Assembly: GCA_036925085.1 (NCBI GenBank)
Contig: JAUPFP010000017.1
Span: forward strand, 1,930,558-1,994,557
Reading direction: 5' to 3'
DNA from: Brachycybe producta
Lineage: Eukaryota > Arthropoda > Diplopoda > Playtdesmida > Andrognathidae
DNA: 64,000 nucleotides
A model generated the notes under the pieces. That model saw only the letters and a list, made by a program, of their open reading frames with translations, searched no databases and was not told the DNA's origin. A program made the position numbers and the translations under genes. Shown in pieces: positions 10,868 to 22,024 of the stretch (positions are counted from its first letter, which is position 1; each line of letters starts with the position of its first letter).

Positions 10868-11387
10868 GGGTACGAATACACGTTCAATTATGACATTTTA
10901 GTTTTGGCTTTTTAAAGTCAAAACGGACTGTGTAGGTGTTGGATTTTGTTGTTGTTTTTTTTAACTGTTTTTAATTGGCTTTTCCATCATCATTCAAGTT
11001 TCTGCTCCAACAGATTTTCACTTCAATTCTGGAGACGGCATGATGATCTTTTTATCGTGGGATGTGTTGAGTTGTAATGTCTCCTATTATGACAGGGGAT
11101 CAATTGAAGCCATGACTGAAACAACGTTGAAACTGACAAAATTCATTTTTTGATGGAAAACTGTTGTAATATACTGACTTGTTGTCTTTGCTAACCTACA
11201 GAATATAGATGGCATCCTTTGTCCTTTGAAACACTAAAACAGCTGTGAAAGACTATTACTCCACAGTAGCCTTTGTCATTGCCTTCTTATTATAAAGAAG
11301 AAAAAGATGGCTGTGCTTATGTGGAACAGCTGTTTATGACATTTTACAAAAACTTTAAAATTGCCAGCTACAGCTATGACTTCCATG
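10868..11387. other. No supported feature
   Basis: AT-rich DNA between the foldback element and a MITE. I see no exon with convincing borders, no repeat shared with the rest of the window and no RNA gene. Confidence 0.5.
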
Positions 11388-11800
11388 CAGTAGCGTAGCT
11401 GGGGGGGGGGGGGGCGGTTCGCCCTGAGCGGCCCTTTTTTGGGGAGCGGCACCAACGAAAAGAAAAGTTTTATTTTCCTGTCGGGATAGTAGAAAGAGCG
11501 TTATAAAACTCTTTTAAGATGGCCTAAGAAGAAATTATGAAACTTGTCGCTCGCTGCGCTTGCGGAATGTATTCTGCAATCCAAAATTATGTTTTTAAGT
11601 CTGGGTACTGGTTTATTTAATAATTTCATAATTAATATAAAATTATATAAACCATTTCCATCACTGGATATCGATAATATCGATTGGTCCATCCCAGACC
11701 AGAATCCTGATGTGTATTGTGTTGTGTTGTGTTTTTCGTCAGGAAGGGGTGGCAAACTCAAGGACCGCCCAGGGCGGTACAAACTCTAGTTATGCCACTG
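11388..11800. mobile_element. GTAGC-type hAT MITE, copy 2, exact TSD
   Basis: Begins CAGTAGCGTAGCTGGGGG and ends CTCTAGTTATGCCACTG. The octamer CTTCCATG is exact on both sides (11380-11387 and 11801-11808). The 413 bp contain no plausible gene. The G/C homopolymer near the left end is a family trait. Confidence 0.9.
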
Positions 11801-11930
11801 CTTCCATGAGTAAGAAAATGGGCAAAAATAAAAGGGCGGTGCCCACGTACAATTTAAAAAGACGACCAGAGCAACAAATTAAAAAAGCGAACGTGGTGTC
11901 CCATTTGGAGAGACAATCTTGGATTAACCT

Positions 11931-12311
11931 AAAGCCTCGTTTTCACGGTGATAATTCTTTCGTGAGAGTAGCTGTCACGAAAGTTGCGATAGTTCACTCT
12001 TACGATAGCAACTGTCTACACGTCTTGAAGTAAACGTGATAGTTCTGTCACATGGCAGTGTGACGTCTACTTCATAAGCCAAATTTAAAAGCCAAATTTA
12101 CCTACAAAGTGGATATTTCCCTACAAAGTGGTCACACAACAACTATTACTATTGCGACAGTACTATCAACTATTTAGTCAAACGAGATAGTGTGATAGTG
12201 CTATCGCAACAGTGTGATAGTGACTTTCAAGTCGTCTTCACGATGATAGTTCTCGCAATAGTTGCTGTCATCCAACTATCGTGAAAATTATCATCGTGAA
12301 AACGAGGCTTT
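11931..12311. mobile_element. AAGCCTCGTTTTCAC MITE, copy 2
   Basis: Both ends read AAAGCCTCGTTTTCACG, and the inside has the same CTATCG-rich palindromic build as the copies at 3852 and 56666. TA is present outside both ends, possibly the target site. Confidence 0.8.
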
Positions 12312-12312
12312 A

Positions 12313-12620
12313 GGCATAGCTGGGATTTGGGCGCCCAGGGGCAAAAATCTTCTACCCCCCCCCCCCCCCCCCTTAATTTATATTTAAAAAATATAAATTC
12401 ATAAGTGAACGATAAATTTGTTTTTCAGTTACAGAACCTGGTTAGAGGCTACAATTCTTTTTTTTTTTTTTTTTTTTTTTTACTAAAAGCACTTTTTTTC
12501 TAGACGCCTTACATTTAATTAATACTCTCACCATTGCGTCACAAAACCTCCTGCGCCCGCTCCTCCACTCCCCCCTCCCCGCAGTTGTGGGCTTTGCCGG
12601 CCCCAAGCTACGCCCCTCCT
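12313..12620. mobile_element. GTAGC-type MITE, degenerate copy
   Basis: Starts GGCATAGCTGGGATTTGGGC and ends near CCCCAAGCTACGCCCCTCC, the same end pattern as the 49721-50394 copy. It contains long C and T runs. It abuts the previous MITE and no clear target duplication is visible. Confidence 0.5.
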
Positions 12621-13025
12621 TAAACCATAATACTGTTTATGGTCTCAGGATTAACAAGCCAAGACTAACATGCCATTATTGAACCTGTATTCGTACCGTT
12701 ACATTTAGAGGGACGTCCTTTTGGCTTACTGCTAGTAGAGGCGGTTTTTGAAAATGTATCTTTTACTGTACGCCTACAAAAATGGCCAAAATGCTCTGTA
12801 TAGCAAAATTTATAATAGCGTTCCAGCATTCTAACATGTTGTGAGCTTGCGCATTGCCGTCTAATACGTCTATGGCAAATGGAAACAACCGTCCCTCTAT
12901 GTGTTTATCATCTCGTTAATTCGGCTCTAAGGGTTGAGGGTCGTCGGGTGGATGTGGCGTGTTTTGATTGGGCAATGCTCAATAAGCATTTTTATTTGGG
13001 CAATTTAGGGGTTCGCGTCACAGGT

Positions 13026-13212
13026 AAGTGTGGCCAGCATTAGCTTTTCGTTTGCTTCGCCCTTTTATGAGCGTCTTCAATTTGTGACATCAGACCTAAT
13101 AATTGGTCTGATGTCACATGCACCGCCGTTATCAATTTCTAATTGGTTGATATTTGGTCTGACACTCATAAAAGAGCGGGTCACCCAAAAAGGTAGTACT
13201 GGCCACACTTGT
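13026..13212. mobile_element. MITE with AAGTGTGGCCAG ends
   Basis: Inverted ends AAGTGTGGCCAGCATTA and AAGTGTGGCCAGTACTA, read inward, enclose CGCCCTTTTATGAGCGTC, palindromic GACATCAGACC/GGTCTGATGTC and CTCATAAAAGAGCGGG. Related inner sequence recurs at 14062-14226 and 21937-26361. Confidence 0.65.
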
Positions 13213-14061
13213 CTGTTTCACAACTCATACATTTTCAATATTTTTTTTTCTGTTTTTATTGAAGGGTTTTTTTTTATTTAGGTTCGCGCGCCGCAGCCTG
13301 CAGGCGCGCAAAAAACGCCAAATTAATTTTATTCATTAATTTTTATTTTATATTAATTTTCGGCGACTTCCTTATGGCTCCTACAGTGAACGTCTTATCA
13401 GCAGTTTCCATTAGCGATCAATAGATGGCGCTGCTAACGCAAATCTGCATTCACTGTCCTATAGATGTTAAGGCGATAAACGGCTATGCGCATGCTCACA
13501 ACATATTAAAATGCTCAAACGATAGTGAATTTACTTCCGCATAAACAATAATGACATAATGGAATCTATCGATCAAATAAAATCAAAATTTCTTAAATAA
13601 ATATGTTCTCACAACACTTGCCTTTGAACCAGTTGAACCGATGTTATTCTCCATACTTGTTTCCGATCTGAAATTAAACGATATTTAGTAATAAAAAACT
13701 AATTGCATCCATCTCGATTCCAGATCATAGTTAACTAAATTCCCCCCCCCCCCAAAAAAAAACATGTCATTTTCTTACAAATTCACAACAACGTCGAAAA
13801 CTAGACCGATATGTAACTTCCGGACGAAAGACACAAAGGTAAACTGTTCAGTGTTAAAAGATTATGTACCGTAAACTCCGGAATTGTCCGCAAAGTTAGA
13901 AAAGAAGTATACAAGCCAAGCCAAGATTGAAGAATTTGAAGGTAATCAGAATAAAAATACGGAAGCACACACAAGGCATGCGCGACATTTTTTTCCCAGT
14001 TTTGTTCTGCGCAATACGTCATGTGGACTGCAACCAGAACATTTGCACAGGCATTTAAAGA

Positions 14062-14226
14062 CAGGGACACGCAGACGTTTGCCCCGCCCTTTTATTAGCG
14101 TCAGACCAAATATCTACTAATTGGAAATTGAAAAGGGCGGGGCATGTGACCTCAGACCACATAACAAACCAATTAGAAGTTGCCTGTCCTCATAAAAGGG
14201 GCGGAGCAAACTTCTGCGTGTTCCCA
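14062..14226. mobile_element. MITE with GGGACACGCAGACG ends
   Basis: Inverted ends GGGACACGCAGACGTTTGC and GGGAACACGCAGAAGTTTGC, with CCCCGCCCTTTTATTAGCGTC inside. Same family as the element at 13026-13212. Confidence 0.65.
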
Positions 14227-15008
14227 AAGGTTATAGAATAACAAGGTTTGCTAGTAACTTTTCAGCCAATTGAAAAGTTAGGCCAAAAACCGGCGGCGGT
14301 GACGTCAATATAAAGCAAATTAACTGCTCCCTATAAGTTTTAATACAGAATTTTGGTTTTTGAATGTTATAAATATTATTATAAATATGAAATAAAATGT
14401 GTAGAATACCAAGAAAATACGTAGAATGAATTACTAAAAGGTAAAATGAGAGATTTGAACAATATTTACAGAATAATTTTATTTTTTTTTATTCATATAT
14501 AACACAACTTACATATGTTTTCTATTTGAATTATTATATTATTTTAATATTAATAATATTAATATTAATAATAATTATTATTAAGTAACGTATTATTTAT
14601 TAATGTATTAATAATAATAATATTAATATTAATAAAAATTGAAGATTATAGTTTATTGAAAGATAGATATAGAAACATTATAAAATGCTATAAAACAATA
14701 AAATGTTTAATATATTAAATATATTTATTGCTTTATGACATTTTATGATGTTTCTATATTCTTTTACCATTGTAAACAACTTTAATCATAAATGTTTTTT
14801 TAATAATCTGGCCAACTATAATTTCTGAAAGTATTTTCCATCTATAATATTAATTTTAATATAATACATTACATTTTATTATATATTACAGACTATCACA
14901 ACTATCACATACACTACAACTATAACTATCACTACAACTACAACTATCACATGTTTTGTATTGAAATCTTTTAATTTAGTTTATATTATATTTCAATATT
15001 GAAATGAT
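14227..15008. other. AT-rich spacer with a short ACTATC minisatellite
   Basis: Very AT-rich DNA with ATTAAT runs. At about 14890-14952 there is a short array of ACTACAACTATCAC-like units. No gene was recognised. Confidence 0.6.
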
Positions 15009-18000
15009 AAGTCGAGGAGCGATCCTGGCTCCTTCAATTTTTTCTGGAATTGGCATGGAAGTTTGTTAACCCCCTGTACTCAGTACAGAGGATTGACCTA
15101 GTTCGATCAGCTGATGACAATGCCAATATCCTGTCTTGGGTCTTGAGTCATTTTTCTTCTCAGTCCCACCCCTTAATACAAAGAGATCAGCCTGATAAGC
15201 CTCAGCATTAAGTCTACGGGGTTAAAACTTTCTATTGTAAGTTTGTTTTGATTATGAGTGAGTCATTTGTCTATATTTTGTTGAGCCCTGGTCCATCATG
15301 TTGATTGGCCAGTTTGGTTTTTACCTTTGTTTTTACCAAATCATGGAATACTGAGAAAGTGTATCCTCTTTTTGGGTATAAAAGGCCGTGTATTTTGTAT
15401 ATAGAAAGAGAGTCTCGAAAGCATTCTTTCGACAAGACATTATACCCAAATTGCCTAGAGCTGATGAATGATATAAATAACCCAAAATTATGTTTAAAAA
15501 GTTGCAGAAGTCTTATTTTTATTCTATTGAACCGAACGAAAAACTTCAACCTTTTGTGAGCTTTTGACGTCGACCTCATAATTATTACCAACTTATGATG
15601 ATGTTTTCCATAACTCGTTTCTTCTCCTAATCGCGTGGTGACTGCACGAAGAAGATTCGAGTTACAGAAATAGTCGGATGGAGATCGATTGTGATCATCC
15701 TTCTGTGCAGGGGTGTAGTCTTCACAGAAGAATGGTGACCATCTCTCCTGATCGATGCTGATTTACATCTTCCTTTGTTGTTACCAATTGAAGATGCTCC
15801 TTGCCTTCTGGTGTCTCCGACTTGCATAGAGAAGGATTAATTTCCAGACAAATAGACAACACAGTTTCTCATTGTAATGCTTTATTCATTCTTGCGCAGA
15901 AACATCAAGAGTACAAGAATGAATTGTTTGATTAAAGGTGCGTCCTCGGGCCCATGTTGTGGTACGGATATAGAAATCTTCATAATACAAAAGTTGAGCA
16001 AGTAAAGACAATGAACAGAGGAACATGGTCCTTTTATACCTTAAACCTGTGTACACCTACGAGGTGTAACCAGGTCCAAGTGACCATGGTCCTGAGAGTA
16101 TCAATCCGCCACTTGGGTGAGTCAGAGAGGGAGGAGGGACAAGCAAGGGTTGTTTACCCCAGGCTATGGATTTTGTGGGATCGTGAGTTACTGGGTGTTA
16201 CACGTTTGTCATCTAGCACTGTCAACCCAGGTGTAAACCTGAATCTCCAGCACTAGTTGAAACTTCAGAAGACAACACGATCGACCAGCTTTTAACGGGC
16301 GAAAGCCCGAGGAGTAGCAGACAACAAACAATCCTTAAGACTAAAGGTTCTTGAGAGAGGAACTTGTGAGGAAACAAAAGGGATTAATTTGTTCCCTTAA
16401 TCCTGACCCAGAATAGAGTTAGTGGCCTAGCCAACCACTTTCTGATCGCTCAAAAGAGTGCTACAATACTTTTGGGCAATTCTATTCACCCCCTGAACAT
16501 GGTTTGTTACAAATTTGGTGGAGGTGTGGGGTAGTTGAACACCTTGTTACTCTGTAAGCTACGAAGATTGTGTTGAAAAGCATGCAGTAGAGGATAATCG
16601 ATGTCAGAAATGACCCATTGGCAATGATGGCAACAGAGTTTTCAAATAATGTTGAGGTTGACAAAATTCATACCTTGCCGACTGGAATGAAAATGGTGCC
16701 TGTGCAGTGTGTGCACGTAAATGGCGTGACACTATTTTCATTTGGAAAATGTAATGGAAGAGGCATTAAACTACTATGGGTGCCACTCAGTCACACAGTA
16801 GTGATGCCTGAAGTAGAAGTTAAAGAAGAAGAAGACAATGTCAATTTGGAGAATTTTCAAGGGGTTCAGGCTGCTGACCCACGAGAGGAAGTTTTGGAGC
16901 AACAAAGTGTTATGCATGTCGAGGTTTGACAGGGAGGAAACAAGGCGGAGTCCAAAGGTCTGTGTCATTGGGAACGACAGCTAGAGACATCCGAAAAATC
17001 AACAGCCCTTTGCTAAGATGATCGACATACGGCGGAAGAAACGATACTAAAGAGTTGGGGCACAGCGGAACAAGAAGAATCAACAAGGCTGACATCTGAA
17101 GGAGTTGCAGTTGAAATCCAAAGTCGTACCATCCAAGGGGAAGGTTGACTAAAGAAACCACTGTGAAATGAGGATGCCAAGATGGATTTTCGAGGTTAAA
17201 CCCATGGTGAAGAAAATGCAGGTTGGAGAAAAATTTGGAGTAACTCCGCCTGTTGAGAGTAACTTTGTGAGTGAAGGGTTTCAGACCATTTTTGGGAAAG
17301 GTCAGCGAACAATGCCAATGCAAAGTGAGCTTATCATGGCATCCTAGATAGACGTCATGCCAAAGCTCGGTGAGAAGCAGGTGATGGTGAAATTTGAAGT
17401 ACCCATCCCTGTGGAAATTAAGGAGCAGGTGATGGTGAAGATTGGAGTACACATCCCTGTGGAGCAAGTGATGACGAAATTTTGAGTAGCCACACCTGTG
17501 AACCCGTGTGCCAGAACCCGTGTGCAAATACATGTAGGACCTGAGATGGATGATAAAAGACATCATTCAGGAGTGGGAAAAAGAAAATTCAGCATTAAAA
17601 CTATCTCAAAAGATGAAATAACGTCTGAATTAAAAGTAGAAACGGCAGAAATTCAAATTTGCCACTATACGGAGCACTGCCTGGTGGGAGAAAAAGATGA
17701 AAAAGAGTTTCAACAAGAGAGAAGCTCCTCCCACTTTCGGCCGGAAATTGAAAGTGAGAGCTCCACAGAATCACGTGAGAAGCCAGCTGCACATTTTGAT
17801 GCCACTTTGAAATCTGATTCTGCAAAGAATAGATGTGATCGTCAATTCTTTGGAAAAAAGAAAGTGTCAACGTTTAATTTGGAAAGTTTTGAAAAGAGGA
17901 TGGCCGATTCAAGGAGAAGAAGACGATGATAATGCCATCACTGCAGGAATTTCACCCGGCAAGGACCTTCAAAGGCCAAACTTCTGGGCCTTCTAGTACA

Positions 18001-18615
18001 AAAAAAGAAGCAACCAGAAGGTGAACCAACTAATTTCGTTCCTCTTATTCAGTCCCCTCTGGAGCATTGCCAAAACGTCAATCCGGAGCCAGATATTGTC
18101 TATGATGGGCCAGCGAAAGATCCTTTGTTGCAGTTCCCAAGACCCCCTGAGGAGATGGATACTTCTCCAGGAAGTCTCCTTGATGGATGCCAGCCTGCTG
18201 AGCTGAAAGGCTCTCGGCATAGTATCAGGACAAAAGGCGAAAGGAATGCAGATAAGCGGGCCATGAGGGAATGAATTAATGGCCAAAATTGAGAATTAGC
18301 AGTCAGAGGATGATCGCCAATACGAGTTCAGGAGGACCGTGGACCAGCCGATCATCAGAGGGTATGTGCGTAATCCTAATTGACCCCTCACTTTACCCAC
18401 AGCCATGGAGAAGGTCTCCATTTCATCTAAGATTGTAGATTCAAGGAGATAAGTTTGCCTGCCAGTGGTGAGCAATTCCGCTCAGCCACAGTGAGAAGTT
18501 TGTCAGCGAGAGGCCCACAGACCGCCGTAGATCGCCGGTCACTTTCTGATTGCTCGAAAAAGCGCTATGATACTTTTGGACAATTCTATTCGCCACTTGA
18601 ACATGGTTCGTTACA
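15009..18615 (+). mobile_element. LTR retrotransposon, family B, degenerate
   Basis: An LTR retroelement fossil on the plus strand. The 5' LTR (about 15009-16511, enlarged by a family-A solo LTR at 15555-16202) has TATAAAAGGCC and ends GGTTTGTTACA. A primer-binding-like string TTTGGTGGAGGTGTGGGG follows. The internal region is about 2 kb and has short acidic and basic ORFs (for example 17498-17929) that I cannot assign; no reverse transcriptase was recognised. The last 100 bp (to GGTTCGTTACA at 18615) match the LTR 3' end. It is clearly broken and incomplete, probably old. A second LTR of this family stands alone at 9015-9833. Confidence 0.7.
15555..16202 (-). mobile_element. Solo LTR, family A
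   Basis: Read on the minus strand it runs TGTAACACCC to AGCTCACA, with GGTATAAAAGGACCATG and GAATGAATAAA in promoter/polyA order. It matches the LTRs of the elements at 27546-39291 and 57223-64000. The flanks CCTTT and CGTTT differ by one base and may be the target duplication. It lies inside the family-B 5' LTR, so it is younger than that element. Confidence 0.8.
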
Positions 18616-19987
18616 ATATTATTATTATATTATTAATATTAATAATACATTTTATTATACACTACAAAATATATATTAAATTATTATAAGGTATTTTAAC
18701 AATAACTACGTTTTTTATTTTTTCTAATTCACAAATAACATGACGCATGTTTTCCAATGATATGTTTTATATTATATCATCAGGGGCCCCAGGAGCCCCT
18801 CGGTTCATCATGGGCCCCTGGGTTCATCAGGCGTCCCAGGGGCCCCTTTATGCCTCTGGTGGACAGAGGAGGTGGGTAAGCCAGGACAAATTCCTGGGTA
18901 TGAAGTAAGTCATTGTTAGGTATAGATATATTTATTAACAATAATTAACATATTTTAAACTTTATCGTTTAAATTTCTACAAACAAACATAAAACACGTT
19001 TGTAAACTTATAAACGACTTAAAATTCTGTAGAAATTCAAAACAGTATTAACAAAAGTACAATTACAAGTACAAAATCAGGAAAATTGGGTACCATATTT
19101 TTAGAAATTTTCACTTAACATTGCGAATATGACGTCATACAGCACGTCTTTAGACGTCGTCATCAGCTTTGAACGGGACGGATGTGCAACATGTTAATAA
19201 CATTGACGACAATGTTACTCAATAAAATTTTGAATTTAGTGGTCTGTGAGGTCCGAAAGGACCTGATATGATAGCATGGAAAAAGTTAAGTGAAATTTGA
19301 TGTTTCCAAAAAACACGCAGGGTCTCAATTCTAACTACCAATAATTCAAAATTTTTTATTGCACATCCTTTTGAATTATACTCATATGCTCGACTCCTTG
19401 TTATTACATTACAAATTGCCGTTTTGTTGCGAGAGCCAATTGAGTAACTTTGGAATAGCAATGTTGACCATTCATTCAACTTATGAGTGCCTTGGCTCTT
19501 AATAATTTTAATTTAAAATTTTAAACTTGTTTTCATTTTATTTTATGAAATACAAATAGTTAGTTTGGGAAAAAAACAAAACTTTGCTTTGAGAATGTAC
19601 GTCATTTTCAAGGTAAAAATTATTTTTTGTATTTAAAATACAATTTAAAACATAATATTTATATTTTGCATTTTTGTATTTATAAAACAGGTATTTTTAA
19701 TATAAAATACTTTGTATTTTAGTATTTACATACCGAACATTTTAGTTTATTTTACGAAAGCCTGCTAAATTGCTGAAATTGCAATTTGAAACTTAATTTT
19801 GATGACATTCGAAAAAGTCCTAACCTTTTAGACACAAAACGAAAATGAAGCATTAGCCAATCACAATATACATACACCATACATTAAGAAAACAGATGAT
19901 AATCATATATATATTTAACAATAAATTATGCTACAGATAAAGTAACAACACTGAAATAAACTAGTTAACATAAATACAAACAGAATA
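18616..19987. other. Spacer, mostly AT-rich, with a GC-rich patch and a hAT scrap
   Basis: Mostly AT-rich without exon evidence. At 18780-18870 there is a GC-rich block of repeated GGGGCCCC/CAGGGGCCCC strings. At about 19215-19262 some 37 bp (AATTTAGTGGTC.GTGAGGTC) match the right end of the hAT at 27285-39477. Confidence 0.5.
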
Positions 19988-21609
19988 TAGACATTTGCCC
20001 TAAAACCACTGTTTTGTTCTTACTTAACATATGGTCTAGTGTCTTTTTCGGTGGAGCATGTTAAATACTTTCTGCGTGTCGCAGGCACGCAAGACACTTG
20101 CCCTGAAGCCATTTTCCCTAAAGGGACATTTGCCATAAATTCACTTGCCCTAAAACCATTTGCCCTAAAGACACTTGCCTTAAAAGGAGATTTGCTTTAA
20201 AAGGACGTTTGCTCTAAAACCATTTTCCCTAAAAAGATATTTTCTCTAAAACCACTTGCCATAAAGGGACATTTGCTCTAAAAGGACGTTTGCCCTAAAA
20301 AGACATTTTCTCTAAAACCACTTGCCCTAAAGAGACATTTGCCCTAAAACCACTGTTTTGTTCTTACTTAACATATTGAGACGTTTGGGCCCGCCACTTA
20401 TTTTCGATTTTTAGCGTTTTCGTTTGTTTTGGGGTTTTACGTCACCCTGTATTTTGTTTGGCTTCTGGGCCACTCGGTACTTTTGGTACCGAGTGACCCA
20501 GATATCATATGTTTTAGATTATGATCTAACCTTTTCGTTCCCCCTCATTTTTACTTCCACATGAGTGGAGTTATCTATTTTTAATTTGATTTTGTTTTCA
20601 TTTTTCCCTGTTATCACTTACGTTTGATAACAGGGGATGAATCATGATTTTGGCCAAATAGATCAATCTTTTGATTGGTCTGTTTGGGCCGAAATATTAA
20701 AGTAACCAATTGAGAGTTTTTGCCCTGAGAATCCGACTTCTGGATTCTCAGGGTATATAAAGAGTTAATTTTATATGCTCGAGAGAGATTGTAAAAAGAC
20801 CGAATCTATGCCCAATTTATGGCAAGATTCTTAGAATTATTTTTCAAGTTACAACGATATTTTTAAGTGTTGTGTTCTCAAATACCAGTTCGTTTTTCTT
20901 TTATATTTTTTATCTACGAAATAAAGAGATATTTCATTTTAAACTAAAACAGTGGTGTTGTGTTATTCTTTCGCGCTAAACGATTTTGACACGATTTTTC
21001 ATCATTGTTTGCAGCTTTCCACCCTTTCGGGTACTTCGAGGTCCCAACAGGTGCAAACCTGCAACGCAAGAGAGTAAGTATATTTTACACGATTCTTAGG
21101 GCAGATTTACGGATGAAAGTCCGAAAGATACAAAGACTAAAGATCCTCAAGACTGTGAAGTCTTTTGCCAGAGACTAGTGAGGACATAAAATAGACGTTA
21201 TATTGGTCTAGTCCTCCCAGGCCAGTAGAATTAGTGACCTAGCCACTCACTATCAATACGAGTGTAAACCCGCTCGTATTAACTTAAAAGAGCAGATTCT
21301 ACTTGTGGAAAAAGGTCCGTCACAATATGGTATAGTGTCTTTTTCGGTGGAGCATGTTAAATACTTTCTGCATGTCGCAGGCACGCAAAAAACGCCAAAT
21401 GATATAAATTTACACTACTGATTAGGGCAAATGTTCTTTTAGGGCAAGTGGTTTTAGGGCAAATGTCTCTAGTGCAAATGGTTTTAGGACAAATGTATCT
21501 TTAGGGCAAATGGTTTTAGAGCAAGTGTCTATAGGACAAATGTCCCTTTAGGAAAAATGGCTTTTGGGCAAGTGTCCATAGGGCAAGTGTCTTTAGGGCA
21601 AATGTCACA
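19988..21609. mobile_element. CCCTAAA foldback element, copy 1, split by a solo LTR
   Basis: The left arm is an irregular array of GACACTTGCCCTAAAACCA-type units and the right arm the reverse (TTTAGGGCAAATG). The core carries GGTGGAGCATGTTAAATACT and GCAGGCACGCAAAAAACGCC. Copies are at 39896-40373, 44548-44600, 54178-54397 and 55208-55702. A solo LTR sits at 20377-21324. No ORF. It is not telomeric: units are 13-17 bp and inverted about a core. Confidence 0.8.
20377..21324 (+). mobile_element. Solo LTR, family C, with 4-bp TSD
   Basis: Runs TGAGACGTTTGG to GGTCCGTCACA (948 bp), with a TATATAAAGAG box near 20755 and GAAATAAAGAG near 20920. ATAT is duplicated on both sides (20373-20376 and 21325-21328), and the empty site ACATATGG is seen in other CCCTAAA copies. 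No internal region. Relatively young, since the duplication is exact. Confidence 0.8.
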
Positions 21610-21699
21610 CACATCTGTAAAACTACATACACTAATTGCAAAATTAGTTCAAGTCATACACAATTATAGAATATGTGAGAGCTGTACCAAAAATCTGCA

Positions 21700-21930
21700 A
21701 AAAAGAAAAAGCAATGCAATCTTAGTTTGTTAAAAAGTCCATTACCCCCACGATTTTTTTGTTGAAATATTGTCAAGACTTACCCAATGATTCCCAAAAT
21801 AATTATTAAAATTAAAAATAAGTCAATAAAATCATAAAAAAAACTTAAAAATGAAGTGACTTTTCATGAGTTACCACCAAACAACAGCATTTTAAATTTT
21901 AAAAAACAAAAGTTTGCCCATCAATTAAGA
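21700..21930. repeat. Inverted duplicate of 26645-26860
   Basis: The reverse complement of this stretch shares CTGTTGTTTGGTGGT and GTAAGTCTTGACAATATTT, in order, with 26645-26860. The two blocks flank the 21937-26361 MITE and may be arms of a larger foldback. Confidence 0.5.
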
Positions 21931-22024
21931 CATGCAGTTCTGCCCTTAAGCACTAATTTTTCGATTGCTCCGCCCTTTTATGAGCGTCATCAATTTCTAA
22001 TTGATTAGTTACTTAGTCTGACGT

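Noticed and set aside
16910-17566. 218-residue minus-strand ORF rich in His and Leu
   Set aside because: It is antisense to the internal region of the family-B LTR element and is made by a diverged repeat of about 55 bp (GAGCAGGTGATGGTGAA).
21770-21860. Minus-strand hydrophobic stretch ending in a GTAAGT donor, as a possible receptor exon
   Set aside because: The stretch (FFYDFIDLFLILIIILGIIG) is low-complexity AT-rich DNA, and the region is an inverted duplicate of 26645-26860, so it is more likely repeat DNA.
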